Shown here: one piece after another, positions 19,723 to 19,743 of the stretch
Position numbering within the stretch: the first letter of the stretch is position 1
How the letters are laid out: each line of letters begins with the position of its first letter
Assembly (NCBI GenBank): GCA_947628765.1
Contig: CANRBD010000006.1
Location: 1-19,743 of the forward strand
Direction of reading: 5' to 3'
Length of the DNA stretch: 19,743 bases
DNA from: an uncultured Bacilli bacterium
GTDB taxonomy: Bacteria > Bacillota_I > Bacilli_A > RF39 > UBA660
Program-made: the position numbers and the translations under genes
The notes under the pieces: generated by a model
Databases searched by the model: none
Told to the model about the DNA's origin: nothing
The model's input: the letters and a program-made list of their open reading frames with translations, nothing else

Positions 19723-19743
19723 ATGAAAAGGAACAATAATAAG
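19723..19743 (+). CDS. Start of an unidentified gene, cut by the window end
   Basis: ATG 19723 with SD AGGAGGT seven bases upstream and a perfect consensus promoter opens a frame read as MKRNNNK before the window ends. Nothing can be said about the product. Its position opposite an XRE regulator with shared operators suggests it is the regulated partner. Confidence 0.6.

Noticed and set aside
1..19743. Mycoplasma genetic code (TGA as Trp)
   Set aside because: yabQ and divIC end at TGA with correct overlaps to the next gene, and Trp is coded by TGG throughout.
1..19743. CRISPR array, tRNA or rRNA genes
   Set aside because: No regularly spaced repeats and no tRNA T-arm or conserved rRNA segments were seen on either strand.

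Overview
The window looks like chromosomal DNA of a very AT-rich Bacillota, class Bacilli, of the reduced-genome type (RF39-like or relatives of the Mollicutes and Erysipelotrichia). Reasons: low GC, purine-rich Shine-Dalgarno (SD) sequences such as AGGAGG before most genes, TTGACA/TATAAT promoters, a Firmicutes T-box riboswitch, and many sporulation genes with B. subtilis-like neighbourhoods. TGG codes for Trp and TGA is used as a stop (yabQ, divIC), so the code is the standard bacterial one, not code 4. No rRNA, tRNA, CRISPR array, insertion sequence or prophage was seen. Taxonomic placement is inference.

Layout. 1-232: structured, untranslated tail of an upstream transcript ending in a weak terminator. 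233-2476: spoIIP, a small YqxA-like membrane protein gene and nfo (endonuclease IV). 2464-2721 (minus): a DUF2624/YqfT-like gene broken by an in-frame TAA. 2785-6708: a class B PBP gene, rpmG (L33), efp and an unrecognised coiled-coil protein. 6767-9179: a condensed yabG-veg-spoVG-yabP-yabQ-divIC sporulation/division cluster, whose members are spread over a larger origin-proximal region in B. subtilis. 9176-10189: zinc alcohol dehydrogenase. 10307-10903: DUF2441-like protein. 10917-11879 (minus): gerQ then lemA. 11962-12531: pduL. 12661-15000: a VirD4/TraG-type coupling ATPase with no other conjugation gene nearby. 15125-16888: frr and an AI-2E-family permease. 16889-19373: alanine-type T-box leader, dNMP-kinase-like gene and a short 585-aa AlaRS. 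19396-19743: a small XRE regulator diverging from the first codons of a truncated gene, with palindromic operators between them.

How it works together. Most genes are housekeeping (DNA repair, translation, cell wall, division) mixed with sporulation genes acting at engulfment (SpoIIP), cortex or coat assembly (YabP, YabQ, YabG) and germination (GerQ), so the organism probably forms spores or descends recently from a spore-former. Intergenic space is small. Several terminator hairpins contain the stop codon of the gene they terminate, and two are shared by convergent genes.

The points most worth a second look are the orphan coupling ATPase with its three MPNIPGMG repeats, the AlaRS lacking the C-Ala domain and apparently the beta-barrel before the editing core, the T-box controlling a nucleotide kinase together with alaS, and the XRE divergent switch at the right edge.
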